Shown: positions 5,224-6,114 of the stretch, in pieces | How the letters are laid out: each line of letters starts with the position of its first letter | How positions within the stretch are numbered: the first letter of the stretch is position 1 | Assembly (NCBI GenBank): GCA_016710335.1 | Contig: JADJXQ010000023.1 | Coordinates: 1 to 6,114 of the forward strand | Length of the DNA stretch: 6,114 bases | Source: Rhodospirillales bacterium | Lineage (GTDB): Bacteria; Pseudomonadota; Alphaproteobacteria; Rhodospirillales; Defluviicoccaceae | Direction: 5' to 3' | The notes under the pieces: model-generated | Databases searched by the model: none | Told to the model about the DNA's origin: nothing | The model's input: the letters and a program-made list of their open reading frames with translations, nothing else | Program-made: the position numbers and the translations under genes

Positions 5224-6066
5224 ATGAGCACCCAAATCACGACCGCCATGGTCGAGCAGTACAAGGCGAACGTCCTGATGCTCTCGCAGCAGAAGGGTTC
5301 GAAGCTCCGCGCCACCGTGCGCACCGAGCAAGTCACCGGCAAGTCGGCCTACTTCGAGCGCATCGGCTCGGTGGACATGGTCGACGCCACCTCCCGCCAC
5401 GACGACACGCCGCAGATCGACACGCCGCACAGCCGGCGCAAGGTCTCGCTCACCACCTCGCGCTTTGCCGACCTGATCGACAACGCCGACAAGGTGCGCA
5501 CCCTCATCGACCCGACCAGCCCCTACGCCATGAACGCGGCCTGGGCCGCCGGCCGCAAGATGGATGCGGTGATCGTCGCAGCCGCCCGCGGCAACGCCTA
5601 TTCGGGCGTCGACGGCTCCACCACCGTGGCCCTGCCATCGGCGCAGAAGATCGCCGCCGCATCGGCCGGCCTCACTGTGGCGAAGCTGCGCAGCGCCCGC
5701 GAAATCCTGCTCGACGCCGACGTCGATCTGGACATGGGCGTGACCTGCGTCATCAACCCGGCCGGCTTGACCGACCTCTTGAGCGCAACGGAGATCACCT
5801 CGTCCGACTACAACACCGTCAAGGCGCTGGTGTCCGGCCAGGTCGATTCGTTCATGGGCTTCAAGTTCGTCGTCACCAACCAGATGACCGACAGCTACGC
5901 CCTGGTGTACGCGAAGAACGCCATGGCCCTGGCAGTGGGTTCCGAGCCGGTGGTGCGCATCAGCGAACGCCCCGACAAGAACTACGCGACCCAGGTGTTC
6001 GTCGAGATGGACATCGGCGCCACGCGAGTGGAAGATGCCGGCGTCGTCGAAATCGCCTACGTCTAA
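5224..6066 (+). CDS. Major capsid protein
   Basis: This 280-residue protein is the shell subunit, expected to take an HK97-like fold. Recognisable segments are an N-terminal arm (MVEQYKANVLMLSQQKGSKL), an extended-loop-like stretch at about 38-75 (FERIGSVDMVDAT, then DTPQIDTPHSRR), and LIDPTSPYAMNAAWAAGRKM at 94-113. A conserved SDYNTVKALVSGQVDSFMGF lies at 194-213, and the strand ending is ATRVEDAGVVEIAYV at 266-280. The pattern matches the family of phage capsid proteins found with this portal type. The start is the ATG at 5224, fixed by GGAGGA at 5211-5216; a TTG at 5209 in the same frame overlaps the ribosome site and is rejected. No protease gene or N-terminal delta-domain is seen, so a separate scaffold is probably used. 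It may share the alternative topology of the BPP-1 capsid, but that is inference. Confidence 0.92.
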   Translation: MSTQITTAMVEQYKANVLMLSQQKGSKLRATVRTEQVTGKSAYFERIGSVDMVDATSRHDDTPQIDTPHSRRKVSLTTSRFADLIDNADKVRTLIDPTSPYAMNAAWAAGRKMDAVIVAAARGNAYSGVDGSTTVALPSAQKIAAASAGLTVAKLRSAREILLDADVDLDMGVTCVINPAGLTDLLSATEITSSDYNTVKALVSGQVDSFMGFKFVVTNQMTDSYALVYAKNAMALAVGSEPVVRISERPDKNYATQVFVEMDIGATRVEDAGVVEIAYV

Positions 6067-6096
6067 CCCACAGCCCACGGAAAGGAGAAATAGACC

Positions 6097-6114
6097 ATGG
6101 GTATCGCAAACACC
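6097..6114 (+). CDS. Start of the next head/tail gene (truncated by window end)
   Basis: Only MGIANT is visible. The start is supported by AAGGAG at 6082-6087 with a nine-base spacer, the same arrangement as portal and scaffold. In BPP-1-like phages a capsid cement or decoration protein follows the capsid gene, but six residues do not allow an identity. Confidence 0.6.

Noticed and set aside
5026..6078. Long - strand frame opposite the capsid gene and gap
   Set aside because: Shadow of capsid codon bias; the product has no recognisable motif and starts without a Shine-Dalgarno.

Overview
The window is the head-assembly (packaging and capsid) module of a tailed dsDNA bacteriophage or prophage. 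Every supported gene reads on the + strand. In order they are: the end of a terminase small subunit, the terminase large subunit, two small proteins, a portal of the head-tail connector type found in podoviruses, a 47-residue single-span membrane protein, a Bbp19-like protein, a scaffold/capsid-assembly gene, the major capsid protein, and the first codons of one more gene. The order portal, Bbp19-like, scaffold, capsid is the one I associate with Bordetella phage BPP-1 and relatives. The sequence is GC-rich with G/C-dominated third codon positions, which fits a proteobacterial host, plausibly a betaproteobacterium. The host is an inference. No integrase, attachment site or host gene is visible, so phage and prophage cannot be told apart.

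Layout: bases 1-3884 are almost continuously coding, with stop/start overlaps (TGATG or ATGA) at four junctions (279, 1897, 3741, 3884) and an 8-base overlap at 4188. The packaging motor genes come first. They are followed by a deca-proline protein of 69 residues, a 61-residue basic protein, and the 551-residue portal. Between portal and scaffold lie a 47-residue membrane protein and the Bbp19-like gene, joined by TGATG overlaps. The scaffold gene (4188-5023) changes frame near base 4510-4522. The two halves together match one scaffold protein of about 278 residues, so one base appears to be missing. A 200-base non-coding stretch (5024-5223) separates scaffold from capsid and is rich in inverted repeats. 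The last of these pairs with the capsid Shine-Dalgarno sequence.

How the genes work together: scaffold and major capsid protein co-assemble the procapsid on the portal ring. The small terminase recognises the phage DNA, and the large terminase docks on the portal, pumps in DNA with its ATPase and cuts it with its nuclease. The small proteins between terminase and scaffold are conserved in position in related phages as far as I recall, but their roles are not established.

The items most worth checking are the scaffold frameshift, the predicted Shine-Dalgarno-sequestering hairpin in front of the capsid gene, the perfect 11-bp inverted repeat in the same gap, and the 47-residue membrane protein. 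I see no defence system, CRISPR, tRNA or transposable element.
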